Source: Oehlia diaphana (taxonomy: Eukaryota > Glomeromycota > Glomeromycetes > Glomerales > Glomeraceae). From it: a stretch of 17,422 nucleotides of DNA. The stretch spans positions 51,239 through 68,660 of the forward strand of contig QZLH01000539.1 of NCBI GenBank assembly GCA_003833135.1, given 5' to 3'. The notes below the pieces were generated by a model. It worked only from the letters and a program-made list of their open reading frames with translations. It was not told the DNA's origin and ran no database searches. The translations under genes and the position numbers were made by a program. Positions 1 through 12,860 of the stretch are shown here, in pieces (positions within the stretch are counted from its first letter, which is position 1; every line of letters starts with the position of its first letter).

Positions 1-83
1 AAAATTTTATTATTCAGTAATATTTTACACACAATTCAATTTATTTATATCAAAGAATTTTTTTAATTATAAAAGTTATATTT

Positions 84-119
84 GGGGGACGAAGTCCCCC
101 AGCAAATCGCATATTCTAG
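84..119 (+). mobile_element. Possible Helitron-like 3' terminus (hairpin plus CTAG)
   Basis: A perfect 7-bp GC-rich stem (GGGGGAC / GTCCCCC) with a GAA loop lies at 84-100 in DNA that is otherwise almost all A and T. Fifteen bases later comes CTAG (116-119) followed by T. Helitron rolling-circle transposons typically end in a short GC-rich hairpin about 10-15 nt before CTRR, inserted ahead of a T, so the arrangement fits. The body of the element would lie to the left, outside the window, and no Rep/helicase coding sequence is visible here. It could equally be an isolated hairpin repeat. Confidence 0.3.
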
Positions 120-120
120 T

Positions 121-1472
121 TGAGTAATAAAAATGGATTCGATATTACTAAATTATTTATTATTGTATTTATTTTTCAAAATATGTAATATGAAGTGATT
201 AAAAATAGGTAAATTACATCAAAATAAAACTTTGAATAAAATATTATTAGGTCCAGGAAGGTCACAAAAGGTTATTCATTTTCTATAATAAATTCACTTG
301 ATTTAAATCAAGTTTTATTGTGGAGCAAACGATCCAAAAAGATATTTTTATATGATATAAAATAATAATAACATTAAACTAAATAAATCCTTGGTTAAAA
401 AACTCGCCTTCAAATTCTTTTTTACTGCGCATTCATTATTTAATAATTACAAATAAATTTATAAATAAAAGATTCTTAACTGGGTGGAAACACAGTCGCC
501 GTATATCATAATTCTAATTTCTTTTCGCGTTAGAGGTTTAGGAATATAATTTTGGTAATGCTTTTAAAATGATTTTATTATAATTTTTTTCTCCTTTTAA
601 AAAAATGTAGAAACATAACGGTGCGTTGAAATCACGATTTAGAATCACCGCTTCAGCAATACGGAAAATAATATTGGACCAACTTCCATTTTATTATGTG
701 GAATCTCGTACTCATTTTATTTAGTTTATTTGCTAGCGTTATAATTGATTTATTGTATAAAGTGATAATATTCAGCCATTAATTGAGTTAAAACAATCTT
801 CAAAATTTTGATTAGGGTTATTTTATTCTTTGAATAAATGTATTTGTAACAACTTGTTACATATTTTATTTATAACATCCTTTTTTTTATTTTTTTTAAT
901 AATATTGTATGCAAAATTTAATTTGGAAAACTTTTACTTAATGTACTTAAGGCAGTTTCATAGACAAAATTTTAAGTTATAAGCAGTTTCTTGAAATTTT
1001 AAAAAAATCCTTTTGTCTTAGTTACACGACTGATCTCTTGTTTTTGTTTACATTACGAATTTTAATTGGATAAATTGGAGTTGTTACAAATAAGACGCGT
1101 AACAAGTTGTTATAATTAGATTTATCCTTATTCTTTTTACTATATATTAGATAAACCTCGCATATGTGGCGCATTATCTAACATGACAACTGCCCCAAAA
1201 AATCCCGCACGTTCGTATACTTGAAAAAACAAAAGTTCCTCACTCCCTCAGATAAAATATAAACAGTGAAATGCTATGATTTAAACACATGTCTCGTTGT
1301 CACGTGATTGCAGAATCTGTCGACCATGACGAAAATTTGCACGTGTTAGAATATTAGAAATTAATATTTAAGGAAATTTACCTCGCGGTGCACATGAAGT
1401 CGGAAACTGATAAATTTATATTTTGCTGCTTAATTTTATTTTTTTTTTTTTACATTTTTGATGATATTAAAA
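121..1472. other. AT-rich non-coding region upstream of the DUF3684 gene
   Basis: No open frame of useful length and no RNA gene was seen on either strand. The region has many homopolymeric T and A runs. The last 200 bp form the probable promoter of the gene starting at 1473: two CACGTG boxes (1301-1306 and 1340-1345) and a long T tract (about 1437-1452) just before the start codon. Confidence 0.6.
1301..1345. promoter_or_regulatory. Paired CACGTG boxes upstream of the DUF3684 gene
   Basis: Two CACGTG palindromes lie at 1301-1306 (inside the longer palindrome TCACGTGA) and 1340-1345, about 130-170 bp before the predicted ATG. CACGTG is the classic binding site for basic helix-loop-helix factors such as fungal Cbf1. 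Two copies this close in AT-rich DNA is suggestive, but regulation of this gene by such a factor is inference. Confidence 0.35.
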
Positions 1473-4400
1473 ATGTCCGTGAAGGATTTTAGAAATCAAA
1501 TTTTATCGAGCTCTGAAGAAAAAATAGTCGGAGTCAATAAAAAAGATTTAATTGATAAGATTTTGGCTCGGTAAGCCCTTTTAGTTAAAATTAGATTTTC
1601 TTTTCATTTATTTTTAAGTTTTTATTTTCCATCTTTTATTTTTAGATATACCTCCAAGTTTGTGATATACCGAGAGTTATTACAAAATTCCGGTAAAAAT
1701 TTTTATTTATTATTTGATTTATAATATGTTAAATGATTTATTGATTAATTATCGTTATTAAATGAAGATGATGCGGAATCAAAAAGTGTCCAAATTAAGT
1801 TTGAAACTGAAATGAATACGGATAAAGTTATACGAATTCTTTACAAAAACAATGGTTTCCCTTTCAGATCCGAAGATTGGGAACGGTTAATAAAAATTGC
1901 AGAAGGAAATCCAGATAAGAAAAAAGTAAAATTGTTGAAAATTCTCGTTAAATTAAATTAGTTAATCAATCTAACTCTAATATTATAATATCAATAGATA
2001 GGAGCTTTTGGCGTAGGCTTCTATTCATTGTTTACAGTTTGTGAAGACCCATTGTAAGTAACAGGTAGTAGTGTCGTTACGTAAACTAATTAATATTAAT
2101 TTACGCTTAATTTGATAGTATTTTTTCCGGTGGACAAGGAATGGCTCTCTATTGGCGTGAAAACAATTTATATACAAAGCAGGGAGAACGGGAATCTGCC
2201 GATGATTGGACAACGTTTTTATTTGATATGAGAGAACCTATAGAGGTGATTAAATATATAAAATTGTTAAATATATTACCTGAATCACTCACTATGTTGC
2301 TTTTTTCATAACTAGTTGCCGGACGTTCAAGAATTCGCACGGTTTTTGGTCAATTCACTGGTATGTTTGTTTAAATAATATCGTATAATCACTTAGTATT
2401 AATTTATTAATATCTTTTTTCCATTATAATAAGGGATTTACGGAAAATCTTCAAGAAATCACTGTGCATTTTAATGACAAATTAGTAATACAACTATCAA
2501 AAAAAATACAAGGGCCGAAATTTACAATGGAGATCGCACCTGAGTTCAATAGGCTTTCTTCACATGAGTTGTTCTATCTTGCTTCGGTAGATTTTAGAGA
2601 CGTTCGACTAAACATTGAGAGATTACTTGTTCCAGACACTTGTACGGGAAAATTTAATCAAATAAGTCCATCATCTATATTTCTTAGTATTGCAAGTGGA
2701 AATTTGGATGTTAGAGCAGATTATGAGTTTTCTGCGGAAATGAAACGTATTACAAAAAAAGAACTACCACGTGAAACAACAATTCAAATGATTTATACTA
2801 AATTTGATGAACAAACTTCGTCTGGAGATTGTGTTTCTCCGGTCTTCAAAGACTTGTTTCCATATCCGGAGCAAGGACGGGTACATATCGGTTTCTCTAC
2901 TCATCAAACTACAGGATGTTGTTTTCACTTGTCAGCTCGTGTAATTCCTACTGTACGTATATTCGGTTTAATTTTTAAAAAAAAGAGTTAATTTTCTTTC
3001 GTTAATATTAAAGTTTCATTATTTAGGTACAACGAGAATCGATAGATTTATTGGATATGACTTTGGCTGAATATAATGGTGAGATTCTATGTTTAGCAGG
3101 GACATTGTGTAGAATTTTGTATGAAAATGAAATAAATAAAATAAACAGAAGGATCGTTAATAATCAAAGTCTTGAATGGCTGGAAGAATGGGCAGCACGT
3201 GCTTTGACGCACTTCACCTTTCATACAACTACACCAAATGAACAAGTTGGAGAAATAACAGAGTCACAATTTTTCAATTGTTCAGAAGAAAAATTGGCAA
3301 TTCTTTCAACAGTCGGCATCCTCCCGATATCTGACGCACGCATTCCTAACCTAGAGATGTTAGGATTCATAAAAACCGTCCCACTTGTTCCAACGATTAT
3401 TTTAGAACAATGTAAAACATTTTTTAAGAAAGCACAATCGATGAAACTTATAAAAGAATTGAATGTTCTTGATGTTTTGATTGAATTGGAAAATCGAGAA
3501 TTTTCTGAAAATGAAATGATTGAACTTTTGAAATGGTTGATTTCCTATTTGTCAAAAGGGAATTTTATTGATGCATCAAATTTTGAGCGGTTCATGGAAA
3601 TTGCGCGTATTGGTAATGATTTTCGACCTTTGAAAACAATCCGTTGTTTTTTGAATCCAGGAATAATTCCGTCCAGCGTGGATATACCAGATTATGTATT
3701 GCCATATACTATTTCTAAGAATTTAAAGAGCCAAGATCTTATAAAATGGTTTAAATGGTCGGAGTTATCTTTAATTGATTGGGCGAGATTTATTAGCAGC
3801 AAACCTAATTTGGAAACGGATCCTACATTCGTTGAAAAGGTTTATGGGATTTTAGCAAGAAATTTTAATAAATTTTCAATAGATGACAAAAGATTACTTC
3901 GCCAGTTATTTGAACAAAAGAAATGCATTCCAACTAAATTTGGAATGAAAATTCCCAATGAGGCCTACTTTGAAGGTGTAAATCTATTTCCTGACTTGCC
4001 AACGATCAATTTTCAAAATTCTTCAAATATTAAGGATTTAATGGAGCATTTCGGCGTTCGAAAGGTAACCAAAAACTTTCTAAAATTTTATTTTTATTTT
4101 TATTTTTTTTTTTATGATTAAACTAAGTTTCTAAATTTATTTGTAGATTGTTGGAATAAACCTCATTATTGATCGTCTTACTAATCATGATGATTGTGAT
4201 TATATGCAACTTATAAAATATCTTGCTTCAAAGTCTAATGATCTCAAACAAAATGAAAAAAATATATTAAAGAGTAGGAACATCTGGCCAAAGTATAATC
4301 AAGGTTCACAACAAATTCAACATTACGTTATTAGTGATCTACATATACCTTTAGAACTTCATCGCGATCTTGGTTTACCGGTAGTTGATTGGAAAGTAAG

Positions 4401-6076
4401 ATGGGTTCGTAACACACCAGAAGGTACGTATATACTGTACATTCATCATTATTTGATTTATTATGTACATTTTTTTTAATTATAGTTAATTAAATTTTTT
4501 AGAAAAATTTTTGATTGAGTTGGGTATACAACAATATCCTACAATTACAAAAATTTTGGAGCTGGCGGCGCCTACAACTTATTCTGATATTCGTTACAAA
4601 GCTCTCAAATATTTTATTAATAATTTTGATAGAAAATATTACAGAAATTATTATGCAGATGAAATAAACGTTGCATTTTTGCCTTGTTTGTATGATAATT
4701 ATGCAAAACCTTTAGAATGCTTTATTAATCCTGAATGCACGGTAATGAGTTTCAAAGTTATAAATAGAGACTTGCAGCATCAGGTGGGAAAATTAGGTGT
4801 TCGTCAAAATCCTAATCGGGAAGAGCTTTTAAGCAAGTTATTGCAGAATCTGCCACGAGACGAGATTAATGCGGAAAAAGTTTTTGGATATTTGTCGTCT
4901 CGACAAGCAGATTTTAATCATTCTGATTGGAATAAACTTGCTACTTTTGACTTTATTCCAATTCGAAATCAATCTAATGGAATTGTCTTTACCAGACCAT
5001 GTAAATGTTTTTTTAAATTTCAAGATGAGTACGTATTTATTCTCTCATTATAAGTTCTCTTTTTATCTTTAAATTTAAATTAAAAAAAAAATCCTTCTTA
5101 TTAGGTTGAAAGATCTCTTTTTACAAATTGATTTTGGCGAAAAGGCCAATAGATTTCTGCAAAGTTGTGGTGTTAGGGATGAACCATCTTCAATAGAATA
5201 TGCTGAATTATTGATAAATTCATCGCATAGATTGTGGCAATTAATTTGTGTAGAAAAATATTTAAATATTTTGAGGAAAATCGCTAATGACTTTAGTAGT
5301 TTTGACAATATGGCCAGTAAAATAGGTTTAGTTTCACAAATGAAGAAAGCGCCAATTTTAGTTGCTATAACGAAAAAAAATAGAGAAATCAATTCTGAAA
5401 TGAAAGAAACCAAAAATTATCGTTTAGGTACGGCCAAAGAAATTTATATAAATGATGATAAAATATATCAAGGAATCTTTAATCCATTGACAGCTCCAGA
5501 AGAGGATAACTTAGAAATTTTATATAAGGTATAAACTAATTTTTCATTATAATTATACGAACAACATGCATTAATTTTATTAGAATTTTTCTTTAGAAAT
5601 TAGGATGTAAATCATTACGTGATTCTGTAAAACAAGCTTCAATTCCAAAAGGCAGTATCCGAGTAACTGATAAATCTAAAAAATTTCAAGAGATAATTAT
5701 AGAAAGAGCAAGTTTATTTTATTTTAAATATCATAAAAATGATATTACAAGTGATTATGAATGGCTTAAAAAATTAAAAGTTAGAGGGATTGATTATATA
5801 GAAACAATCTATACATTGGGAGATACTAAAAAGACTAGGAAAGATAATACTAGAATCCTTCGAGACGATAACAAAATGGATTCTTGGACTCTTTATATCA
5901 CATCTAATTCGACTTCGCTTGATATTTCAAAACATATAGCAAAGAATATTTACAAATCACATGAGTGGAAGAATATATTTGCTGTTAACACACTTTTAAC
6001 TGGGTCTTTACTAGATTTAAAAGAAATGGGATATCCAGTTAATCGTTTATTACAACAAGTATATGGTAAACGTTAA
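1473..6076 (+). CDS. DUF3684-family protein with HSP90/sacsin-like ATPase domain
   Basis: Twelve exons give 1264 residues: 1473-1570, 1646-1692, 1768-1925, 1998-2053, 2119-2245, 2316-2360, 2434-2952, 3027-4064, 4147-4423, 4503-5028, 5105-5528 and 5597-6076. All eleven introns are GT-AG and 65-82 nt long, and every junction keeps frame. The N terminus is a Bergerat-fold ATP-binding domain: ELLQNSDDA (residues 43-51, with Glu43, Asn47 and Asp50 as the N-box), NNG at 76-78 in place of the usual DxG, and GAFGVGFYS (103-111). The rest is the large DUF3684 region, with family-like blocks such as SARVIPTVQRESIDL, LGCKSLRDSV and a final GYPVNRLLQQ. Sacsin and HSP90 relatives use this fold for ATP-driven chaperone work, but no function is established for DUF3684 proteins. 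No signal peptide or membrane segment stands out. The protein ends soon after GYPVNRLL, whereas many fungal relatives, as I recall them, continue further. An AATAAA lies at 6236. Identity is firm; exon ends are inferred by eye. Confidence 0.9.
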
Positions 6077-6137
6077 ACAAGAGGGAGCACTTACTTATCA
6101 GTTCCGAAAAGAACATGGACTAGGCCAGGTCGATTTT

Positions 6138-6161
6138 ATAAACGGTCTTATGGACCGGTTT
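6138..6161 (+). other. Imperfect hairpin just after the DUF3684 stop codon
   Basis: AAACGGTC and GACCGGTTT flank a 5-nt loop and pair with a single bulged G. The structure lies in the probable 3' untranslated region, about 65 nt after the stop. It is one of few GC-containing stems in this AT-rich area. No function is claimed. Confidence 0.3.
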
Positions 6162-6176
6162 CAAATGATCTTTAGA

Positions 6177-8366
6177 CTAAATTTCATTTGAATTACGGTA
6201 CTACTTTTTAGGTTCAGATTAACACAAAATGAACGAATAAATTTAATAAATTTCAATATAACCGCAGATAATTTAACTTTTAGCTGCTGATCGGTTGTTA
6301 TTATAGTCCAATAAAAAATTTTTTTTTATGATTAATATTCTTTAAGATTTTATTAAAAATATGTATCTAAATATTATAATAACCTTTCTTGTAAATAAAG
6401 AATATATTTTCGTTAAATTATTTTTCGTTTTTCTTTTTATTAAATTAAACGCAATGATCGCATCATAACGAGCTAATTTATTTTAAAATATTTTATTTCA
6501 TTTTTAATATGTATTGATCGTAATTGTATGTTGTATAACTTAAAAACTTTACAGAAAAAAGATTTAGAATAGAAATATCCAAATGTACAGGGAACTTAAA
6601 TAATACAAAGGATCTCAGCTTTTTTCAGTCCGACCTATTATTGAAGTAAACTTTGTCATTGTTCATAGAAAATCCAAGTATTTTTATTATATATTTACTT
6701 TGATATTGTAGCTTAACATTAGAAAATTTCTCTTAATTATTATTAGTTTCGAATACATATAATTTAATTTATTTAATTTACTATATAGATTTATAGTATT
6801 AAGTCAAAGACATTATAGAGTTTTAGAATAAAATAATGTTGAGATAATATTTAGTAAAAGTTTCCTTTTCTTTCTTTTATTTGAAAGTTAAAAATATAAT
6901 GGTTAGTAACTAAAGAATAAATAGAAGTTTTATCTTTAAACAAAAATGTTAATAAATTACGTATGTACTTTATTTATAAGATAAAAAGCTTTATAAAATT
7001 CAAACGAACTGATATATATTTATTGGAAATAATTTACTTGCTTAAAATGTAAAGTTGTGTATAATAATCATAAAACTGTTCTATCATACAAATATTAATA
7101 ATTGGTAATACTCTTATTCTCTTACAAGCACTGATGACTTGGGCGTACATTCGATCATTTTATATGTCGATAGGAGACTACAAATTATGATAATGTATAG
7201 AATATATTGAATATAGGGGTTCATAAGCAATTTTTTCACTAATAAATATTCCAGATAATATATATTTAATTCAGTTAAAACAAATTATGTGATTTATTAA
7301 TTTCGGGACGTTAGACTAGTTGATCCATTTTTTATATTCCATCTTTTTCTGTAAAAGGCTCATATTTATGGAGTTTTTACAGAAATAACGGATAAAATTT
7401 TTTTATCTTTTTTGTTAATATTTTTATTAAAGAATTAATTTGTTAATATCTTTGATGGGGCGTAAAAAAATTAAGAATGAATAAAGTGTAAAATTAAATA
7501 GTAAATGGCTCTTAAGATAACATGGAAGGTACGATTGTCATAATGTCATGGTCTCAATTCAAAAATACATCTATCGATACAAAATCAAATAAAATAAAAA
7601 TATAAATTTATTTTTAAATTTACTCAATTTAAAATTGCATGATAACATTTTCAAAATTATTATTGATGATTTGCGTGTATGTAATAAAGTTTTCGATATT
7701 GGTCACCTTCGTAATAAATAACTTCTCTATAAGGATATTATGAAATATCTTGACCAATCATACAATATTATTATTAACCTAAAAATTATTTTTTTCCTAG
7801 CGTAAAGATAAAAAAAGCTTATGTAAAAAAAATGAGCAAAAGTCATCATCTAGCTTTTATCTGTTATTATCGTTAATTAAAATAAATTTATTAGATTTTA
7901 TATTCAAAATAAATTTATTTTTGATATATAATTTGGAAATGGTTTTAGTATAAAGTTTTTATCATAGGCTTGTTACTACTCTTATTTTTGAAAAAAAATT
8001 ATAATGATGTACGAAAAATAATACTGAAAATGCGAAGTAAAATTATTTTTTTATTTGAACTTTACAAAACGTACAGTACATTGTCAAAATTTGATCTTAT
8101 GTAACCATCATTTTAACCATTTTTGGTTAGATTTATTTTCTTTGCTCACAAATTTTCTTTGTCTCAATCACAAAAATAGTAATGTTTGTATAAAATAGTT
8201 GTACAAATAGTAATACAAGTTATTATAATACAAATAAGCGCAATTTTATTGAATTTCGTTCAATTCATGATTTTTTTTCTTTTGCCTTTTAATAATTCTG
8301 AAATTTATTTTGAGTAACGTATTTATTCATATAACTAAAATTAAAATCAAAATTCAAATTAATAAT
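6177..8366. other. AT-rich spacer, no gene seen
   Basis: This 2.2-kb stretch separates two genes on the same strand. It holds the presumed 3' end of the DUF3684 transcript (AATAAA at 6236-6241) and the presumed promoter of the kinase locus. It is almost entirely A and T with many short stops in all frames. No RNA gene, long repeat or transposon end could be picked out. Confidence 0.55.
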
Positions 8367-10299
8367 ATGGACGAAAAACCAAAAATTTTATGGAAGAATG
8401 TTGATAGTAAATATCAGGTATTAATAATTTAATATTTTTAAAAATTATAATTATTATTGGATTTTTGTAGTTAAAAATATCAATAATTTTTTGTCTATTA
8501 AAAAAGTACCATGTTACAATTTCTACTATTAGTTCAACTATTGAATCAGAAAATGTAGATGAAAGTATAGTTTATATAGAAGATTTAGAAAAAAGAAGAC
8601 AAGCATATGGAATATGTGGAGAATGTAATGAACCCGGTACAGGAGAAAAATGGTGTCAATCTTGTAATGCTAAAAGATTTAAGGATAACTTTAAAAATTG
8701 GACTAGTGGAAATAAACATATTGATGAATTTATACAACAATCACAACTTAATGCTGTACATTATAAAACATGTCTTGAATGGATACCTTTTGAAAAATTT
8801 CAAAATGTTACTTATATTGCAGAAGGTGGTTATGGTAAGATTTATTCAGCAGAATGGCCTGAAGGACATATTAAATATTGGGATATTGAAAATCAAAAGT
8901 GGTATAGATTCATTTATAAATATGCATTAAAAAGTTAGAATAATTCTTCTAATATATGTTCAGATTTTTTAAATGAGGTAATTTTAATCTTATTTTGTCT
9001 TATTAAATATAAGGATTGTTATTTGCATTTATTTATTAATAAAATTTTTCCTTTTTGGTGATAATTAGATTAAATCTCATCTTCAGATTTATCTTAATGA
9101 TATTGTTCAATGTTATGGAATTACTCAAGATCCCAATAATAAAGAATATATGATGGTTTTATATTATTGTGAAATTGGAAATTTGAGAAATTATTTAAAT
9201 AAAACTAAAAATTATATCAATTATAAATCAAAAATTGATAAATTACAACAAATTGCAAGAGGACTTTTAGATATTCATAATGCTAAAAAAGTTCACAAAG
9301 ATTTTCATTCAGGCAATATATTATTTAATGATTATTATCCATTTATAAGTGATTTAGGTATGTGTCAACCAGCAAATATAAAGCAATCAGTTAAAGAAGA
9401 AGGAATTTATGGAGTATTACCATATATGGCACCAGAAGTTTTACGTGGATATCAATATACAAAAGCAGCAGATATTTACTCATTTGGAATAATAATGAAT
9501 GAATTTCTTTCTGAAGAAATTCCTTTTAATGATATTCCTCATGATGAATTTTTAGCTATTAAAATATGTAAAGGACTTAGACCAACAATTTCTAAAGATG
9601 TACCAAAATTACTTGCAGATTTGATAGTAAAATGTTGGAATGCTGAAATAAAAAATAGACCAACCACTAAAGAGTTGTATCGAACACTAAATGAATGGAA
9701 TGATGAAATTAGTGAATATAGTAAAAATTGTGAAGATAGTGGAGATGGTGACAATAGTCAAAATAATGAAATATATTTTCAAATAAAAGAATGTGATAAA
9801 ATTAGAAAAGAAAAATTCAAAAACAGATCAAATGAATATAAATTCAAAAGCTTGCAAACACACCCACAAGCATTTTATATTAGTAGACTTTTAAATTTTA
9901 AAAATCTTCCAAAACCAGTAAATTCTTCAGATTTATCATCTTTTCAATTCAGTTCAGGTAATTAAATTTAATTTTATTTTTGTCATATAATCCACTTTAC
10001 ATTATTTGTGTTATTTTATTTTTAATAGATAATAATTATACTACTCAATCAACATCAGATCCAAGTAAGTATTATCATTATTGTAATTATTTTATTTCAT
10101 TTGTTAACATTTAAATACTATGAATACATAATATACAGTTTCAGAGTGCTTAGATGTCCAGTTAAGTGAATTGGGTAAGTTATTACTTATTTGTAATTTT
10201 AGTAATATTTCCTTTCTAATTTATCTAATACAGTATATATATATATTTTTAATAGAACTAAATGAAATTTGTCAAGACAGTGAACATAATATTGAATGA
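8367..10299 (+). pseudogene. Protein kinase (TKL/Tyr-kinase-like) with premature in-frame stop
   Basis: Six exons fit a kinase of 520 codons: 8367-8417, 8471-8977, 9069-9957, 10029-10064, 10139-10174 and 10256-10299, all with GT-AG introns. A Cys-x2-Cys...Cys-x2-Cys segment (Cys66, 69, 79, 82) precedes the kinase domain. The domain shows a Gly-rich loop EGGYGKIYS (from 135), ATP-anchoring Lys171 in YALKS, catalytic loop HKDFHSGN (262-269), DLG (281-283) in place of DFG, MAPE (306-309) and DIYSFG (321-326). A Ser/Thr-rich linker and an acidic tail end in NIE. The reading frame is broken by TAG at 8936-8938 (codon 173), two codons after Lys171; sequence on both sides is otherwise intact, so a single T-to-A change from a Leu codon (TTG) is the simplest explanation. 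Restart at the ATG at 9150 would give only part of the domain, without the Gly loop and Lys171. The family is highly expanded in Rhizophagus (my recognition). AATAAA lies at 10448. The alternative is a sequencing error in a live gene. Confidence 0.88.
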
Positions 10300-10844
10300 A
10301 GTTTTCTTTTATGTGAAAGTTAGAGAAATTAGTTTTACTTTATTTTTCTTTCATTATGCTATATATATTATTGTCTCTAGTTTTTATTTACGTAGTATAT
10401 TATAGTATATATACAGTAGATTTATTGATTTTTATATTTTCTATATAAATAAAAGATTTTAAAATTTTTTATGCTTATTTGATGATTATTATATAATCGT
10501 TTAAATGTATACTGTGATATATTTGCAACTGGCAATATTCCACTCAAAGTATTTATAAAAATCATGCATAATAAATGATTACCTTTAAATGACATAACTA
10601 TCTAGCTTAATAATCGTCTAATATATAAATTTCACATTACATATGGAGTTTAGAAGCTTATTTATTTTCCACTTATTTAAATATTCTATAACTTTCCTTT
10701 TTATACTAAGATATTGAGATACATTTGATCAATAATTACATTTAAATTTAGAATAATATATTTTAAAAAAAAGACATTAAATGGACATGTACGGGTTTAG
10801 ATAATAAAATTTAAATAATAAAAATGTCAATAAAGAAAAAAATC
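10300..10844. other. Convergent intergenic region between kinase and E2
   Basis: The stop codons of the two genes face each other across about 545 bp of AT-rich DNA. An AATAAA for the plus-strand kinase is at 10448-10453. A minus-strand AATAAA (TTTATT at 10671-10676) lies about 170 nt past the E2 stop. No coding or RNA feature is visible. Confidence 0.55.
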
Positions 10845-11713
<869 letters not shown>

Positions 11714-12860
11714 TTTGTTATTAGAAATAAATGATAATATGTGAGAAAACTGTCTTTTTAAAGCCTTTTTCAGCACGTAAATATTTTAAATATTTTCATT
11801 ATCATGAGAATTATTTTTTTTTAATGAATCCTAAAATGAATTTCATTTATGTATTATGTACTACACGATTTGGAAACAATAGTTATTGTTATATGAATTT
11901 TATTTTAACTTTTTGTAGTAAGTGTCATTATTATTATTGAATTTTAATTTAGCCTTTTATAGTAATTATCGCTTTTATTTATTAAGTTAAAATGAAAATT
12001 TTATCCGATTTGTCTGTTACTGCGCCACATTTTAATTCAACGTTGCGTCTTAGAAAAATATTATGAATGAATTTATTACATAATTATCATTCATGTATTT
12101 CAAATGTTGAATCTTATTCGCCAAAAATAATCTATTTACTCAGATGTATTGATTTATGCATAAAAAATTTTTAAAAAAACGAACAATTAAAAATAATAAA
12201 ATTAATGGAATTCGTTAATGTAAACTTGAAATATGTGAATATATTACTAGTCAAAATGTGGGAGTTAGCTTGAAACTATCAAAAATGAAAATGATGAATA
12301 AATGATAAACTTTTGCTGATAATGCAAGTCAATGCTTAAGAACAAGAAAACTATTATGATGTGAATGTGGACCAACATTTCTTATATTCTATACATTTTT
12401 TAGGTAATTATAAAATCAGTTATTAGTCAATCTAAGGAACATGAAAAGTTTATTTGCTAAGCCATAATTATTAAAATAAATATAAACTCGCTAGAACATT
12501 TATTTACAAATATTTTGTGTTACATACTTGTTAAATGACTCTTATTAGTCATTGTTTCATTAAACTGAAATGCTAAAATTAATATTATAAAACCTATAAA
12601 AAAGTGCGTTTATTGAAAATAAAAATATTTTAAAGTTATATTTTTTTAAAAAATAGCGAAATAATTTTACTGTGGCGGTAAAACAACGTAAATTGTATAG
12701 GACGTTACGTGTCTTATATGTTACGTAGCTAAACATGTGACTGACTTAGCCAATCACTTTCTATATACTATATACTCACTTTTTTTTTCAGTATAGCCTG
12801 AATAATCATCATCATTTTACTTGACAAAGACTATATAAATTAAAATAATTAGATTTTGAA
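11714..12860. other. AT-rich region upstream of the E2 gene
   Basis: This is the presumed promoter side of the minus-strand E2. A 69-codon plus-strand frame (11731-11940) is low-complexity (rich in Phe, Tyr, Asn) and is not considered a gene. A short patch at about 12670-12760 is less AT-biased and holds two GTTACGT-like motifs, TGACTTAG and a CCAAT, which resemble bZIP and CCAAT-factor sites. It is about 1 kb from either possible target, so its role is unknown. Confidence 0.4.

Noticed and set aside
5075..5413. 112-codon minus-strand open frame
   Set aside because: Antisense shadow of DUF3684 exon 11, which is clearly coding on the plus strand.
8607..8930. 107-codon plus-strand open frame inside kinase exon 2
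   Set aside because: It is an out-of-frame shadow. The other frame encodes the recognisable Cys-x2-Cys segment and Gly-rich loop.
11731..11940. 69-codon plus-strand open frame beside the E2 start
   Set aside because: Low-complexity Phe/Tyr/Asn-rich composition typical of AT-rich non-coding DNA. No family similarity recognised, and it lies in the E2 5' region.
12670..12760. Cluster of TTACGT, TGACTTAG and CCAAT motifs as a promoter
   Set aside because: About 1 kb from the E2 start and with no gene on the other side. Short motifs like these are too common to call.
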